Shown: one piece after another, positions 18,466 to 28,002 of the stretch | How the letters are laid out: every line of letters begins with the position of its first letter | Position numbering within the stretch: position 1 is the stretch's first letter | Source: Capsulimonas corticalis | Lineage (GTDB): Bacteria; Armatimonadota; Armatimonadia; Armatimonadales; Capsulimonadaceae | Assembly (NCBI RefSeq): GCF_003574315.2 | Contig: NZ_AP025739.1 | Span: 4,836,001-4,900,000, forward strand | Length of the DNA: 64,000 nucleotides | Direction of reading: 5' to 3' | Program-made: the position numbers and the translations under genes | The notes under the pieces: model-generated | Told to the model about the DNA's origin: nothing | The model's database searches: none | What the model saw: the letters and a program-made list of their open reading frames with translations, nothing else

Positions 18466-21400
18466 TTGAGCTGGCGTTATACCGTTGAGAAAATTGCATG
18501 TCGGATTGAGGAAATATCGGCCACGCGTGTCCGAAGGCGCGTTCCTCTGACGTCGCTTCGGCGGCTTGGGGATGACGCCATGGTGGGCGCGGGCGATCGA
18601 TATCAGGCGTGCGAAGAGCTCATCGTGCTCGAAGGCGCCGTCTCGATTCCGGGGGAATGGTCCGGAGAGCGCGTCTGCCTGGGGCTGGAGTTTGGCGGCG
18701 CGGAAACGCTGGTCGTCATTGACGGCAAACCGGCGCAGGCGATCGATTCGCAGCACCACGATCTGCTGCTGGCGGATCCGGCGGAGGGCGGCCGTGTGTA
18801 CAATCTTCGGCTGGAGGCGTACACGGGAAGCATAGACGCGCAGACGCGGGGGAGCTGGACGGGGGCGGGGGACGCCTCGATCACCGGCGGCGCGGTCCAG
18901 GTCACTTTGAAGACCGCCGAACTTCAGTGCGTGGACCGGTCGGCGGAGGCGCTTTTTTATGATTTGAGTGTCGCGTTTCAAGCCGCGAAGACGATGGACG
19001 CCAATAGCCGCCAGTATGTCACGATTGTCGGCGCGCTGGAGAGGGCGATCGATCTGGTCGATTTTTCCCAGGGGGTGAAGAGTGATCGCTATTACGCCTC
19101 GCTGCCGGTGGCTCGCGAATGCATTCAGGAGAACCTCTATACGAAGTTTCACGCCGACAAGGACTTCGCGCCCACGCTGTGGGCGACCGGCCACGCGCAC
19201 ATCGATACGGCGTGGCTCTGGCGCATCGCGCATTCGCGCAAAAAGATCGAGCGGACGTTCACCACGGCGCTGGCGCTGATGGACGAGTACCCGCAGTATC
19301 GGTTTTCCGCCTCGCAGCCGCAGCAGTATGCGTATCTCAAAGAAGATAACCCGGATGTCTATGGCCGCGTGAAGCAAGCCATCGAGCGCGGACAGTGGGA
19401 GCCGGTCGGGGCGATGTGGGTCGAAAGCGACTGCAATGTCGTTTCCGGCGAATCGCTGGTCCGGCAGTTTCTCTACGGCTCGAGGTTCTTCGAAAAAGAG
19501 TTCGGCCGCAAAACCGATGTCGTCTGGCTGCCCGACGTGTTCGGTTACTGCGCCGCGTTCCCGCAGATCGTCAAGAAGTCCGGCATGAAGTACTTCATGA
19601 CCATCAAGATCTACTGGAATCAGGTCAACAAACCGCCGTATCAGACCTTTGAGTGGGAAGGGATCGATGGGACGACGCTGCTGACGCACTTCTCGCCGCT
19701 GGGCGGCTACAACTCCACCATGGTTCCGGAAGAGTGGAATAAAACATGGAATGAGTATCAGCAGAAGCATCTCAGCGATTCGGCGCTTTATATCTACGGC
19801 TGGGGCGACGGCGGCGGCGGCCCGACGCGCGCGATGCTGGAGACGGCGGAGCGCGCCGCCGATTTCCCCGGCGCTCCTAAGATCAAGCTCTCCACGAACC
19901 AGGAGTTCTTTGAGGATCTGGACCGGCAAACGCAGGGCAATCGGATGCTGCCGCGCTGGGTCGGCGAGCTGTATCTGGAGTACCATCGTGGGACTTATAC
20001 GTCGCAGGGGCGCATCAAGCGATCCAACCGGCAGGCTGAGTTCCTGCTGCAAGCGGCGGAGCAAACGGCGTCTCTCGCGCTCTGGGAAGCCGGGGCGGCG
20101 TATCCGCAGGAGGAACTGGAGCGAGTGTGGAAGCTGACGCTGCTCAACCAGTTCCACGACATCATTCCCGGATCGTCGATCCGTGCGGTTTACGAAGACA
20201 GCGCGCGGGATTATGAGGAGATCCTTGGCGTCGGCGAAGGCGTTGTGCGTCGATCGCTGTCCGCGATCGGCGATCTGCTGTCCGCGCGTCCCGGAGACGT
20301 CGTTCTTTACAATCCTCTGTCCTGGGAACGCAGCGATGTGGCCGAGTTTCCGGCGTCTCTCCCCCTGCTGGGGCAGAGCGTGACCGATTTGGACGGCAAG
20401 CCGAAAACGCTCGTCCCATTGCGCGGCCTGCCGTCCCTCGGGTATACAGCCTCGCCGGCGCCGGCTGACATCGCCGAAGGGCGTGAAGACGAGGCGCTGT
20501 CCGCATCCGCGCATCATCTGGAAAACCAATTCTTCCGGCTGGAGCTCGACGACAACGGCGAGATCGTCTCGCTCTACGACAAGCGCGCAGCGCGTGAGGT
20601 GATCGATGGGACATCGTACTGCAAGGGAAATTCGCTGCTGACCTTTGAGGACAAGCCGCTTGCGTTCGACGCCTGGGACATCGATATCTTCTACATGGAC
20701 AAGATGACGCCGATCCGGGAAGCGCGGTCCGTGGAGGCGACGGAGCAAGGGCCGCTGCGCGCCTCGGTGGAAGTAACCCGAACCTTCGGCGCGGGGAGCA
20801 CGGTGCGCCAGCGCATCTCCCTGTGGCGGGACTTGGCGCGCATCGATTTCGATACCGAGATCGACTGGCGCGAGCGGCAGACACTGCTCAAGGCCGCCTT
20901 TCCCGTCAACGTCCATAGCCCGCGCGCCACCTACGATATCCAGTTCGGGAATGTCGAGCGGCCGACGCATTGGAACACCAGCTGGGACTGGGCGCGGTTT
21001 GAAGTCTGCGGCCACAAATGGGCGGACCTCAGCGAGGGCGACTACGGGGTTTCACTGCTGTCGGACTGCAAGTATGGCTGGGATATCAAGGGAAACGTCA
21101 TGCGCCTGACCTTACTCAAGGGCGGCGTCAGCCCGGACCCCGACGCCGATCTGGGGCGGCATCGATTCGCGTATGCGCTTTACCCGCATCGGGGCGACTG
21201 GCGACAGGCGCAAACTGTGCGCCGGGCCTATGAGTTCAACGTTCCCGTCCAGTCACTCCAAATTCCCGAGGGGGCAAGCCAGCCCTCGAATGCGGCGGCG
21301 TCATCGCATCTGTCTTTTGTCTCGGTCGATTGCCCGAATGTGATCGTGGAGACCGTCAAGAAGGCCGAGGACGAGGACGCATTGATCGTCCGGCTCTACG

Positions 21401-21582
21401 AAGCGCACGGTCAGCGCGGGCGTGTCCATCTGACATTCGGCGCGCCCGTGCGCTCCGTCACCGAGGTGAATCTGATGGAGCGCGAGACCGACGAGACCGG
21501 CGGCGACGCTCCACTGGATGGAGCGCGCATCGCCCTGGAATACACGCCCTACGAAATCAAAACGCTCAAAGTGCGCCGCTAG
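18466..21582 (+). CDS. Alpha-mannosidase, glycoside hydrolase family 38
   Basis: A 1038-residue GH38 enzyme, TTG start with GAGGAG in front. The catalytic domain (about 225-490) has GHAHIDTAWLW (likely zinc ligands His245, Asp247) and WLPDVFGY, whose Asp357 is the expected nucleophile. The central helical domain (about 500-590) includes LNQFHDIIPGSSI, followed by the large beta-sandwich domain. There is no signal peptide, so it should act in the cytoplasm on imported alpha-mannosides. Length and motifs fit bacterial cytosolic GH38. It is under the same operator as pseudopilin 1 and is followed by a propeller protein and GH130, so the locus appears devoted to mannose-containing glycans. Confidence 0.95.
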   Translation: MSWRYTVEKIACRIEEISATRVRRRVPLTSLRRLGDDAMVGAGDRYQACEELIVLEGAVSIPGEWSGERVCLGLEFGGAETLVVIDGKPAQAIDSQHHDLLLADPAEGGRVYNLRLEAYTGSIDAQTRGSWTGAGDASITGGAVQVTLKTAELQCVDRSAEALFYDLSVAFQAAKTMDANSRQYVTIVGALERAIDLVDFSQGVKSDRYYASLPVARECIQENLYTKFHADKDFAPTLWATGHAHIDTAWLWRIAHSRKKIERTFTTALALMDEYPQYRFSASQPQQYAYLKEDNPDVYGRVKQAIERGQWEPVGAMWVESDCNVVSGESLVRQFLYGSRFFEKEFGRKTDVVWLPDVFGYCAAFPQIVKKSGMKYFMTIKIYWNQVNKPPYQTFEWEGIDGTTLLTHFSPLGGYNSTMVPEEWNKTWNEYQQKHLSDSALYIYGWGDGGGGPTRAMLETAERAADFPGAPKIKLSTNQEFFEDLDRQTQGNRMLPRWVGELYLEYHRGTYTSQGRIKRSNRQAEFLLQAAEQTASLALWEAGAAYPQEELERVWKLTLLNQFHDIIPGSSIRAVYEDSARDYEEILGVGEGVVRRSLSAIGDLLSARPGDVVLYNPLSWERSDVAEFPASLPLLGQSVTDLDGKPKTLVPLRGLPSLGYTASPAPADIAEGREDEALSASAHHLENQFFRLELDDNGEIVSLYDKRAAREVIDGTSYCKGNSLLTFEDKPLAFDAWDIDIFYMDKMTPIREARSVEATEQGPLRASVEVTRTFGAGSTVRQRISLWRDLARIDFDTEIDWRERQTLLKAAFPVNVHSPRATYDIQFGNVERPTHWNTSWDWARFEVCGHKWADLSEGDYGVSLLSDCKYGWDIKGNVMRLTLLKGGVSPDPDADLGRHRFAYALYPHRGDWRQAQTVRRAYEFNVPVQSLQIPEGASQPSNAAASSHLSFVSVDCPNVIVETVKKAEDEDALIVRLYEAHGQRGRVHLTFGAPVRSVTEVNLMERETDETGGDAPLDGARIALEYTPYEIKTLKVRR

Positions 21583-21623
21583 CGCCGTCGCCCCATCCCG
21601 AAATTGTAAATGAGAACCAATCG

Positions 21624-23603
21624 ATGATGAAGAGATTTTTTCCGGCCTGCGCCGTTCTGTTCACCGCCGCCGTGGCGCCCGCGCTCGCCGCGCCGGCGTC
21701 CCCGTCGGCAAGCCGCTACTTCGCGATCCAGGTGGTGGACGCCGCGACCGGCCGCGGCGTGCCTTTGGTGGAGCTTCGCGCCACAAGCGAAGTGCGCTAC
21801 TATACCGACAGCAATGGGATCGCCGCCATCGATGATCCGGAGATGATGGAACAGTCCGTTTATTTTTCGGTGAAGAGCGCTGGATATTCCTATCCGAAGG
21901 ACGGCATGGGCTACGCGGGCGTCGCGCTCAAAGTGACGGCGGGCGGCAAGGCGGTGATCAAGATCGCGCGGGATAACATCGCCGAGCGCCTTTATCGCCT
22001 CACGGGGGCGGGGATCTACCGGGACAGTCTTCTGGTCGGCGCTCCGGTCCCGACAAAGCGGCCGCTCCTGAACGGCCAGGTGACGGGGCAGGACACCGTG
22101 GAAGTCACGCCCTACAAAGGCAAAATCTACTGGTTCTTTGGCGACACCAACAAACCGTCTTATCCGCTGGGCCAGTTCGATACGTCCGGCGCGACATCGC
22201 TGGCGCCGGGCGCCGGCGGGCTCGATCCGAGCCGGGGCGTCGATCTGACCTACTGGGTGGACCCCTCGGGCTTCAGCCGGCCGATGGCGCCGCCGCCGCA
22301 CAACGGCGGGCCGGTCTGGGTGGCGGGGCTCTTCACGCTGACCGAGCATGGGGCACAGCATCTCTACACACACTTCGCCGAAGTCGATCACAGTATGAAG
22401 ATGGTCCACTCGGGACTGGCGAAGTTCAATGACGAGAAAGCGGTCTTTGAGCCGATCCACACGTTCGATATCAGTAACGCGCTCCGTCCCGAAGGCCATC
22501 CGTTCCTGGCGTCCGACGCAGCGAACAACTATATCTACTTCCAGCCGCCCCGGCGCGGCGCGTTTCCGCTGACCCGGACGATTGCCGACGAGGCGCACGT
22601 CACCGACCCTGCGACCTATGAAGCCTTCACGTGTCTCGCGCCCGGCGCGCGCGTTTCGGGGCGGGACACGCCGATGGACCGGGACGCCTTCGGGCGCCTG
22701 ATCTGGGGGTGGAAGCGCAATACGCAGCCAGTGGGGCTCGACGATGTTGATGAGCTGGTGAAGCAGGGACTGATGAAGCGCGAAGAGGCGCTGGTTCAGC
22801 TCCGCGATATCAGCACGGACGCCACGGTCATTTCGCACGGCGGGTCGGTGTTCTGGAACGCGTATCGCAAGCGCTGGATCCTCATCACGACGCAGATGGA
22901 CGGCAGCCCATCGAGCCTGGGCGAGCTGTGGTTCGCCGAAGCCGACACGCCGGTCGGCCCCTGGACGTACGCCCGCAAGATCGCGACGCACGATCATTAC
23001 ACGTTTTACAACCCAACCCAGCATCCGTTTTTCGATCAAGACGGCGGGCGGCTCGTCTACTTTGAAGGCACCTATACCGACACGTTTTCGGATGTCAAGG
23101 ACTTCACGCCGCGCTACAACTACAACCAATTGATGTACCGCCTGAGCCTGGACGACACGCGGCTGTCGCTGCCGGTCCCGGTCTATCAGTTCCGCCAAGA
23201 CGGCGTCGACGGCTACGGCGCTCGCGAGCAGATCGACGCGGGCAAGCTCTGGTCGTCCGTCGAGCGCATCCCATTCTACGCCGCGCCGCCCAGCCGAAAG
23301 CCCAGCGGCTTGATCCCGCTTTATGTGACCGCTCAGGGGCTTCAGACGCAAAGCCCGGGCGACGGCGCGAAACCGCTCGTCTATGTACTGCCCGCCGCGC
23401 CGGCGGAGTCGGAAAAGAGCTCGCCGGGCGTGGCGCCGCTTTATGAATTTCGAGACGATGCGACGGCGCGGCGCTGGTACTCCACCGACGCGCAGGCGCC
23501 CGGCGCTCGCCGGTCGTCCGAACCGATCTGCCGGGTCTGGCGCAATCCGTCCTCCATACTGGCGCTGGATTACGCCGTCAAACCCGTGCTCGAAAAACCG
23601 TAA
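21624..23603 (+). CDS. Secreted DUF4185-like beta-propeller protein
   Basis: A 659-residue exported protein starting at tandem ATGs (21624/21627), signal peptide ending ALAAPA. Residues about 30-125 resemble a carboxypeptidase-regulatory-like beta-sandwich (VVDAATGRGVPLVELRAT). Residues about 130-500 hold a propeller with KIYWFFGDTNK, the YWxFGDT motif also present in the protein at 16756. The C-terminal 150 residues contain YVLPAAPAES and YEFRDDATARRWYSTD. No catalytic triad can be named; it may be a glycosidase-like or glycan-binding protein. It lies 41 nt after GH38 and 34 nt before GH130, very probably in one transcript. Confidence 0.7.
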   Translation: MMKRFFPACAVLFTAAVAPALAAPASPSASRYFAIQVVDAATGRGVPLVELRATSEVRYYTDSNGIAAIDDPEMMEQSVYFSVKSAGYSYPKDGMGYAGVALKVTAGGKAVIKIARDNIAERLYRLTGAGIYRDSLLVGAPVPTKRPLLNGQVTGQDTVEVTPYKGKIYWFFGDTNKPSYPLGQFDTSGATSLAPGAGGLDPSRGVDLTYWVDPSGFSRPMAPPPHNGGPVWVAGLFTLTEHGAQHLYTHFAEVDHSMKMVHSGLAKFNDEKAVFEPIHTFDISNALRPEGHPFLASDAANNYIYFQPPRRGAFPLTRTIADEAHVTDPATYEAFTCLAPGARVSGRDTPMDRDAFGRLIWGWKRNTQPVGLDDVDELVKQGLMKREEALVQLRDISTDATVISHGGSVFWNAYRKRWILITTQMDGSPSSLGELWFAEADTPVGPWTYARKIATHDHYTFYNPTQHPFFDQDGGRLVYFEGTYTDTFSDVKDFTPRYNYNQLMYRLSLDDTRLSLPVPVYQFRQDGVDGYGAREQIDAGKLWSSVERIPFYAAPPSRKPSGLIPLYVTAQGLQTQSPGDGAKPLVYVLPAAPAESEKSSPGVAPLYEFRDDATARRWYSTDAQAPGARRSSEPICRVWRNPSSILALDYAVKPVLEKP

Positions 23604-23637
23604 ACGATCCATTTTTCACGAAGGACAATACTCCATC

Positions 23638-24678
23638 ATGGCCGACCTCGCGTCCCGCTTCGAATCCAATCCATTGATCTGCCCGCAAGATGTCCCGCCC
23701 AGCCGGGACGGCGTCGGCGTGCTGTGCGTCCTGAACCCCGGAGCCTTTCGTTATCAAGGCAAGACAGGACTGCTGCTGCGCGTCGCCGAACGCCCGCACC
23801 AAACGGAGGAGTACATCACCACGCCGGTCATCGATAGCGACGACCCCAGCGGCATGTCTATTCTGTCGTTTCGCAAGGACGATCCCAAGCTCAGCTACGG
23901 CGATCCGCGCGGCTTCACATACGAGGGTCAGAACTATCTGACGACGCTCTCGCATCTGCGCCTCGCCTGGAGCGATGATGGCGAAAACTTCACCGTCGAT
24001 CCCAAGCCGACCTTGATCGGCCAGGGCGAACTGGAAACCTTCGGCGTCGAAGACGCCCGCGTGACGGAGATCGACGGCGTCTTCCACATCACATACACGC
24101 AGGTCTCCGAGCGTGGGTTCGGCGTCGGGTTGATCACGACAGCGGATTGGCGCACCTACGAGCGCCAGGGCATGATCCTTCCGCCATACAACAAAGACTG
24201 CGCCTTCTTCCCGGAGAAGATCGGCGGCGAATATGTCGCGCTCCATCGGCCCTCGGGCGGCGTCCACAATATCTGGATCGGCGGCTCTCCCGACGGCCGC
24301 CACTGGGGCGGCCACGCCTGCCTGGCCGCCGCGCGGCCCGGCGCCTGGGACGAGCAGCGCATCGGCTGCGGCGCCGCTCCGATCCGAACCGACGCCGGAT
24401 GGCTGGAGATCTATCACGGCGCCAACCACGACCAGCGATACTGCCTCGGCGCGCTTCTGCTCGATCTCGACGACCCCAGAAAGGTCCTCGCCCGCTCGGC
24501 GGAGCCCATCATGGAGCCCATTGCTCCCTACGAACAGCGCGGCTTCCTCGGCAACGTCGTGTTCACCAACGGCCACGTCGTGGACGGCGACACGATCACC
24601 GCATACTACGGCGCCAGCGACGAGATCGTCTGCGGCGCGCGCCTGTCGATCCGGGAGATCCTGGCGACGCTGGGGTAG
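23638..24678 (+). CDS. Glycoside hydrolase family 130 (beta-mannoside phosphorylase type)
   Basis: A 346-residue five-bladed propeller enzyme. Family marks: LSYGDPRGF, FGVEDARV (Asp139 is the expected proton donor), and NKDCAFFPEKI followed by ALHRPSGG, the basic-residue pattern of phosphate-using members. GH130 enzymes cleave beta-mannosyl linkages with phosphate to give mannose-1-phosphate, or by hydrolysis in some subgroups. No signal peptide, so cytoplasmic, like GH38. AAGGA precedes the ATG at 23638; the longer frame upstream overlaps the previous gene. It is the last gene of the mannoside operon, ahead of an inverted repeat. Confidence 0.93.
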   Translation: MADLASRFESNPLICPQDVPPSRDGVGVLCVLNPGAFRYQGKTGLLLRVAERPHQTEEYITTPVIDSDDPSGMSILSFRKDDPKLSYGDPRGFTYEGQNYLTTLSHLRLAWSDDGENFTVDPKPTLIGQGELETFGVEDARVTEIDGVFHITYTQVSERGFGVGLITTADWRTYERQGMILPPYNKDCAFFPEKIGGEYVALHRPSGGVHNIWIGGSPDGRHWGGHACLAAARPGAWDEQRIGCGAAPIRTDAGWLEIYHGANHDQRYCLGALLLDLDDPRKVLARSAEPIMEPIAPYEQRGFLGNVVFTNGHVVDGDTITAYYGASDEIVCGARLSIREILATLG

Positions 24679-24708
24679 GCCCTAGAGTTTCACATAACCA
24701 GAGGCAAA

Positions 24709-24911
24709 GCCGGCCGGCGGTTAAACGCCCAAAGGGCGCCCGGCCTCCAAGAGCGCAGAAGTCCGCCTGCGCGGACGACATAATCGAATGCGGATTCACA
24801 ATTTATGAACGTTATTTTAGGCGGAATCGCCCCCGAAAATGTAACCCACGCAGATGGGTTTCTGCGCTCTTGGAGGCCGGGCGCCCTTTGGGCGTTTAAC
24901 CGCCGGCCGGC
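24709..24911. repeat. Perfect 52-bp inverted repeat with hairpin tips
   Basis: The left arm 24709-24760 and right arm 24860-24911 are exact reverse complements over 52 nt (GCCGGCCGGCGGTTAAACG... to ...AGCGCAGAA). Each arm is followed inward by its own small hairpin: GTCCGC/GCGGAC (24761-24776) and AACCCA/TGGGTT (24843-24860). The 99-nt core has no gene. It fills the gap between GH130 and GH2 and reaches to 10 nt before the GH2 GTG. This looks like a REP/BIME- or MITE-like element; no transposase is nearby. Confidence 0.88.
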
Positions 24912-24921
24912 ATTGTTTGCA

Positions 24922-27900
24922 GTGAGGCGGATCTATTTCGTTTGTGCAATTTTTGCTTTGTTCGCGAGTAGCACTATTCACGCCCAAACCGTTCCTCCGA
25001 GAATTTCCCTCACCCAGAACTGGCGTCTTCAAGACGCCGCGAAAGCGCTGTCCAGCGGCGCCGCTCTCTCCTCCGTCGCCTACAAGCCGAGCGCCTGGTA
25101 CGCCGCCACCGTGCCCGGGACGGTGCTGACCACCCTTGTCAACAACGGCGTTTATCCGGAGCCGCTGTATGGAGAGAACAATCAGCGCATCCCGGACAGC
25201 CTGTCGACGGCGTCTTACTGGTATCGCACGACGTTTACCGCGCCGGCGTCCTATGCCGGGCGGCGGGTCTGGCTCAGCTTTGAGGGGATCAACCATAAAG
25301 CCGAGGTCTGGGTCAACGGACAGAACGTCGGGCGGATTGAGGGAGCGTTCACGCGCGGCGTGTTCGATGTGACGCCGTTTGTGACGATTGGGAAGCGCAG
25401 CGCGGTCGCAGTCAAGATCGCGCCGCCGCCGCATGCGAGCGGCGGGATCAGCCATCCTTCCAATCCTGTGCCGCAGACGCTGGCGAACGGCTACGGGCCG
25501 AACGGCGGCAATATGGAGGGCGATTCGCCGACGTTTTTCTGCGCGGAAGGCTGGGACTGGATCCCGACGATCCATGACCGCGATATCGGCCTTTGGCGAA
25601 ACGTATCTCTGTCCGCCACCGGCCCCGTCGTCGTTAAGGACCCATACGTCACGAACTCCCGCGTCACGGCGGGCGGCGCTTCGGCGGATCTGACGTTGCG
25701 TGTGGATCTGCAAAACGTGACCGACCGCGCGCAGACGGGCGTACTGAAGGGGAATGTCGCCGGACGGGCGTTTTCCCAGAATGTTACGATTGCCGCCAAC
25801 TCTTCCCGCACCGTGACGCTCGCGGCGGCGACCACGCCCGCGCTGCATCTCGCGCATCCCAAACTCTGGTGGCCGAATGGTTATGGCTCACAAAACCTTT
25901 ATACGATTCCGCTGACATTTACGATTGGCAAAACGGAGAGCGACGCGCGGCCAGTGACATTCGGCGTTCGGACGATCGATTATGGCGGCGTCGGCGATGG
26001 GAAAGGGACGCTCAAGCTCAGCGTGAACGGCGTTCCGATCATGATGCGCGGCGGCGACTGGGGCATGGACGAAGCGCTCAAGCGCAGCCCGGCCGCGCGT
26101 CTCGAGGCGCAGATCCGGCTGAACAAAGAGGCCGGCTTCACCATGATCCGGAACTGGTGCGGACAGACGACTCAAGAAGACTTCTATGCGCTGTGCGACA
26201 AATACGGCATACTGGTGTGGAACGACTTCTGGCTCGACGACACGGTGAACTATCCCATCGACGCCGCGATGTTTCTCGCCAACGAGCGCGATACGCTCCT
26301 GCGCTTCCGTAACCATCCCAGCATTGCGCTCTGGTGTCAGCGCAACGAGTTTCCGGTCGGGACGCCCTTTGAAAAGCAGATGATCGAACTGGCGGCGGAG
26401 CTGGATCCGGGACGGTGGTTTCAGCCGTGCTCCTCCAGCCAGTACGGTGTCGGCGACGGCGATTACGGCATCGAAACGGTCGCGCATTACTTCGGGCCGT
26501 TCAAGGACAGTTTTCACACCGAGATTGGAGCGCCGTCCATTCCGACCCTGGAGGCGCTGCATGCGATGATGCCGAGGCAGGATTGGGCCACGTTCAATGA
26601 TGACTGGACGCAGCACGATCTCTGCCAGTACAACTATGCGCCGGCGCTCACCGCGCGCTATGGACCGATCGCCGATACCGCCGATTTCGTCCGCAAGGCC
26701 CATCTGGCCGATTATGAGACCTACCGGGCGATGATCGAAGGGCGCAATTCTCGGATGTTCGATCCCTGCACGGGCGTCATGCTCTGGATGAGCAATCCCG
26801 CGCAGCCAAGCCTTGTCTGGCAGATCTACGGTTACGATCTGGAGCCGACTGCCGCTTATTTCGGTGTCCGACGCGCCTGCGAAATGACTCATGTCCAGAT
26901 GACGCCGGACGGCGCGCTGCAGGTAATCAATAACCGGCCGGAGTCCCTGGCGGGACTAAAGGTCCAGGCCGATGTCTATGCGATGGACGGCGCGCGTATC
27001 TTTGAACGATCGACGTCGGCGTCTGTCCCTGGGGCTTCCGTCGCCAGCGTCTTCCCGATCGTGTGGCTGGCGTCAAGCGGCGCCGTGAGCTTTGTCAAGC
27101 TGACGCTGAAGGATGCACGGGGCAAGCTGATGTCGAGCAGCTTCTACTGGCGCGCGAACCGCGACGATGGCGATTGCAGCGCCTTGCAGTCTCTGCCAAG
27201 CGCGTCTCTCGCCACCCATGCGGTCCGCACTGACAGGGCAGGGATGACGACGCTGGCCGTCACTCTGACGAATCGCGCGAAGTCGGTCGCGCTGATGGCG
27301 CATCTCCAACTGCGCCGCCGGACGACGGGCGCGCGGGTGCTGCCAGCGTATTACAGCGACAACTACGTCTCATTGCTGCCGGGCGAAAGCCAGGCGCTGA
27401 CGGTTCAGACGGCGACGGCCGATCTGGCCGGAGATACGCCGCTGGTGACGGTGGACGGATGGAATGTGACGGCTGCGCCCTGGAGCGGCGCCGGAGTTTC
27501 GGTCGGGCCAAATCCCGACGCGGGGTTGGCAAGGCCAGCCGAGGTTCGGAATATCGACTGCGGCGTCGGCTGGCTTCCCGGCTATGCGTCCGACTGCTGT
27601 GTCGCCGGGGGCGCTTACGCCTGCACGGACGACGCGATTGATGTCGCGGGCGTTCCCGGCGCCGCGCCGGCGATCCTTTATCGCACGGAACGCAATGGAG
27701 AGTGTATCTACACGGTCCCGGCGAAGATGGGGGAGACGTATGATCTCGCGCTGCACTTCGCCGAAACGTACTTTCAGGCGAAGGGACAGCGGGTGTTCCA
27801 TGTGGATGTGAACGGGGAGCGAAAGCTGAAGGACTTCGATATCTTCGCCGCCGCCGGCGGCCGAAACCGGGCGAACGTCCAGCGGATTGCGGACGTTCAC

Positions 27901-28002
27901 CCGGACGCCAATGGAAATATCGTGATCCGGTTTGTGAAAGGCGACGCGGATCAGCCTAAGATCTGCGGGATTCAGATCATTCCGAAGACAGAACGGCGCT
28001 GA
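24922..28002 (+). CDS. Secreted GH2 exo-beta-glucosaminidase/mannosidase-like enzyme with malectin domain
   Basis: A 1026-residue protein. The GTG at 24922 gives a clean signal peptide (MRRIYFVCAIFALFASSTIHA); the longer frame would begin inside the inverted repeat. Order: sugar-binding jelly roll (about 30-200; VPGTVLTTLVNNGVYPEP, VWVNGQNVGR), Ig-like domain, GH2 barrel (about 330-640) with WCQRNE (Glu476, acid/base) and FHTEIGAPS (Glu534, nucleophile), further Ig-like domains, and a C-terminal malectin-like lectin (about 875-1025; YDLALHFAETYF). GH2 members of this pattern remove beta-mannose or beta-glucosamine. Its stop overlaps the convergent reductase gene by 26 nt. No clear ribosome site is seen. 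Confidence 0.88.
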   Translation: MRRIYFVCAIFALFASSTIHAQTVPPRISLTQNWRLQDAAKALSSGAALSSVAYKPSAWYAATVPGTVLTTLVNNGVYPEPLYGENNQRIPDSLSTASYWYRTTFTAPASYAGRRVWLSFEGINHKAEVWVNGQNVGRIEGAFTRGVFDVTPFVTIGKRSAVAVKIAPPPHASGGISHPSNPVPQTLANGYGPNGGNMEGDSPTFFCAEGWDWIPTIHDRDIGLWRNVSLSATGPVVVKDPYVTNSRVTAGGASADLTLRVDLQNVTDRAQTGVLKGNVAGRAFSQNVTIAANSSRTVTLAAATTPALHLAHPKLWWPNGYGSQNLYTIPLTFTIGKTESDARPVTFGVRTIDYGGVGDGKGTLKLSVNGVPIMMRGGDWGMDEALKRSPAARLEAQIRLNKEAGFTMIRNWCGQTTQEDFYALCDKYGILVWNDFWLDDTVNYPIDAAMFLANERDTLLRFRNHPSIALWCQRNEFPVGTPFEKQMIELAAELDPGRWFQPCSSSQYGVGDGDYGIETVAHYFGPFKDSFHTEIGAPSIPTLEALHAMMPRQDWATFNDDWTQHDLCQYNYAPALTARYGPIADTADFVRKAHLADYETYRAMIEGRNSRMFDPCTGVMLWMSNPAQPSLVWQIYGYDLEPTAAYFGVRRACEMTHVQMTPDGALQVINNRPESLAGLKVQADVYAMDGARIFERSTSASVPGASVASVFPIVWLASSGAVSFVKLTLKDARGKLMSSSFYWRANRDDGDCSALQSLPSASLATHAVRTDRAGMTTLAVTLTNRAKSVALMAHLQLRRRTTGARVLPAYYSDNYVSLLPGESQALTVQTATADLAGDTPLVTVDGWNVTAAPWSGAGVSVGPNPDAGLARPAEVRNIDCGVGWLPGYASDCCVAGGAYACTDDAIDVAGVPGAAPAILYRTERNGECIYTVPAKMGETYDLALHFAETYFQAKGQRVFHVDVNGERKLKDFDIFAAAGGRNRANVQRIADVHPDANGNIVIRFVKGDADQPKICGIQIIPKTERR

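Noticed and set aside
18406-21015. 869-codon open frame on the minus strand
   Set aside because: Fully antisense to the GH38 gene, whose motifs are unmistakable. Long antisense frames are common in GC-rich DNA; no ribosome site or domain.
21579-23612. 677-codon minus-strand frame
   Set aside because: Antisense to the propeller protein with signal peptide and YWFFGDT motif; composition is arginine-rich and without domains.
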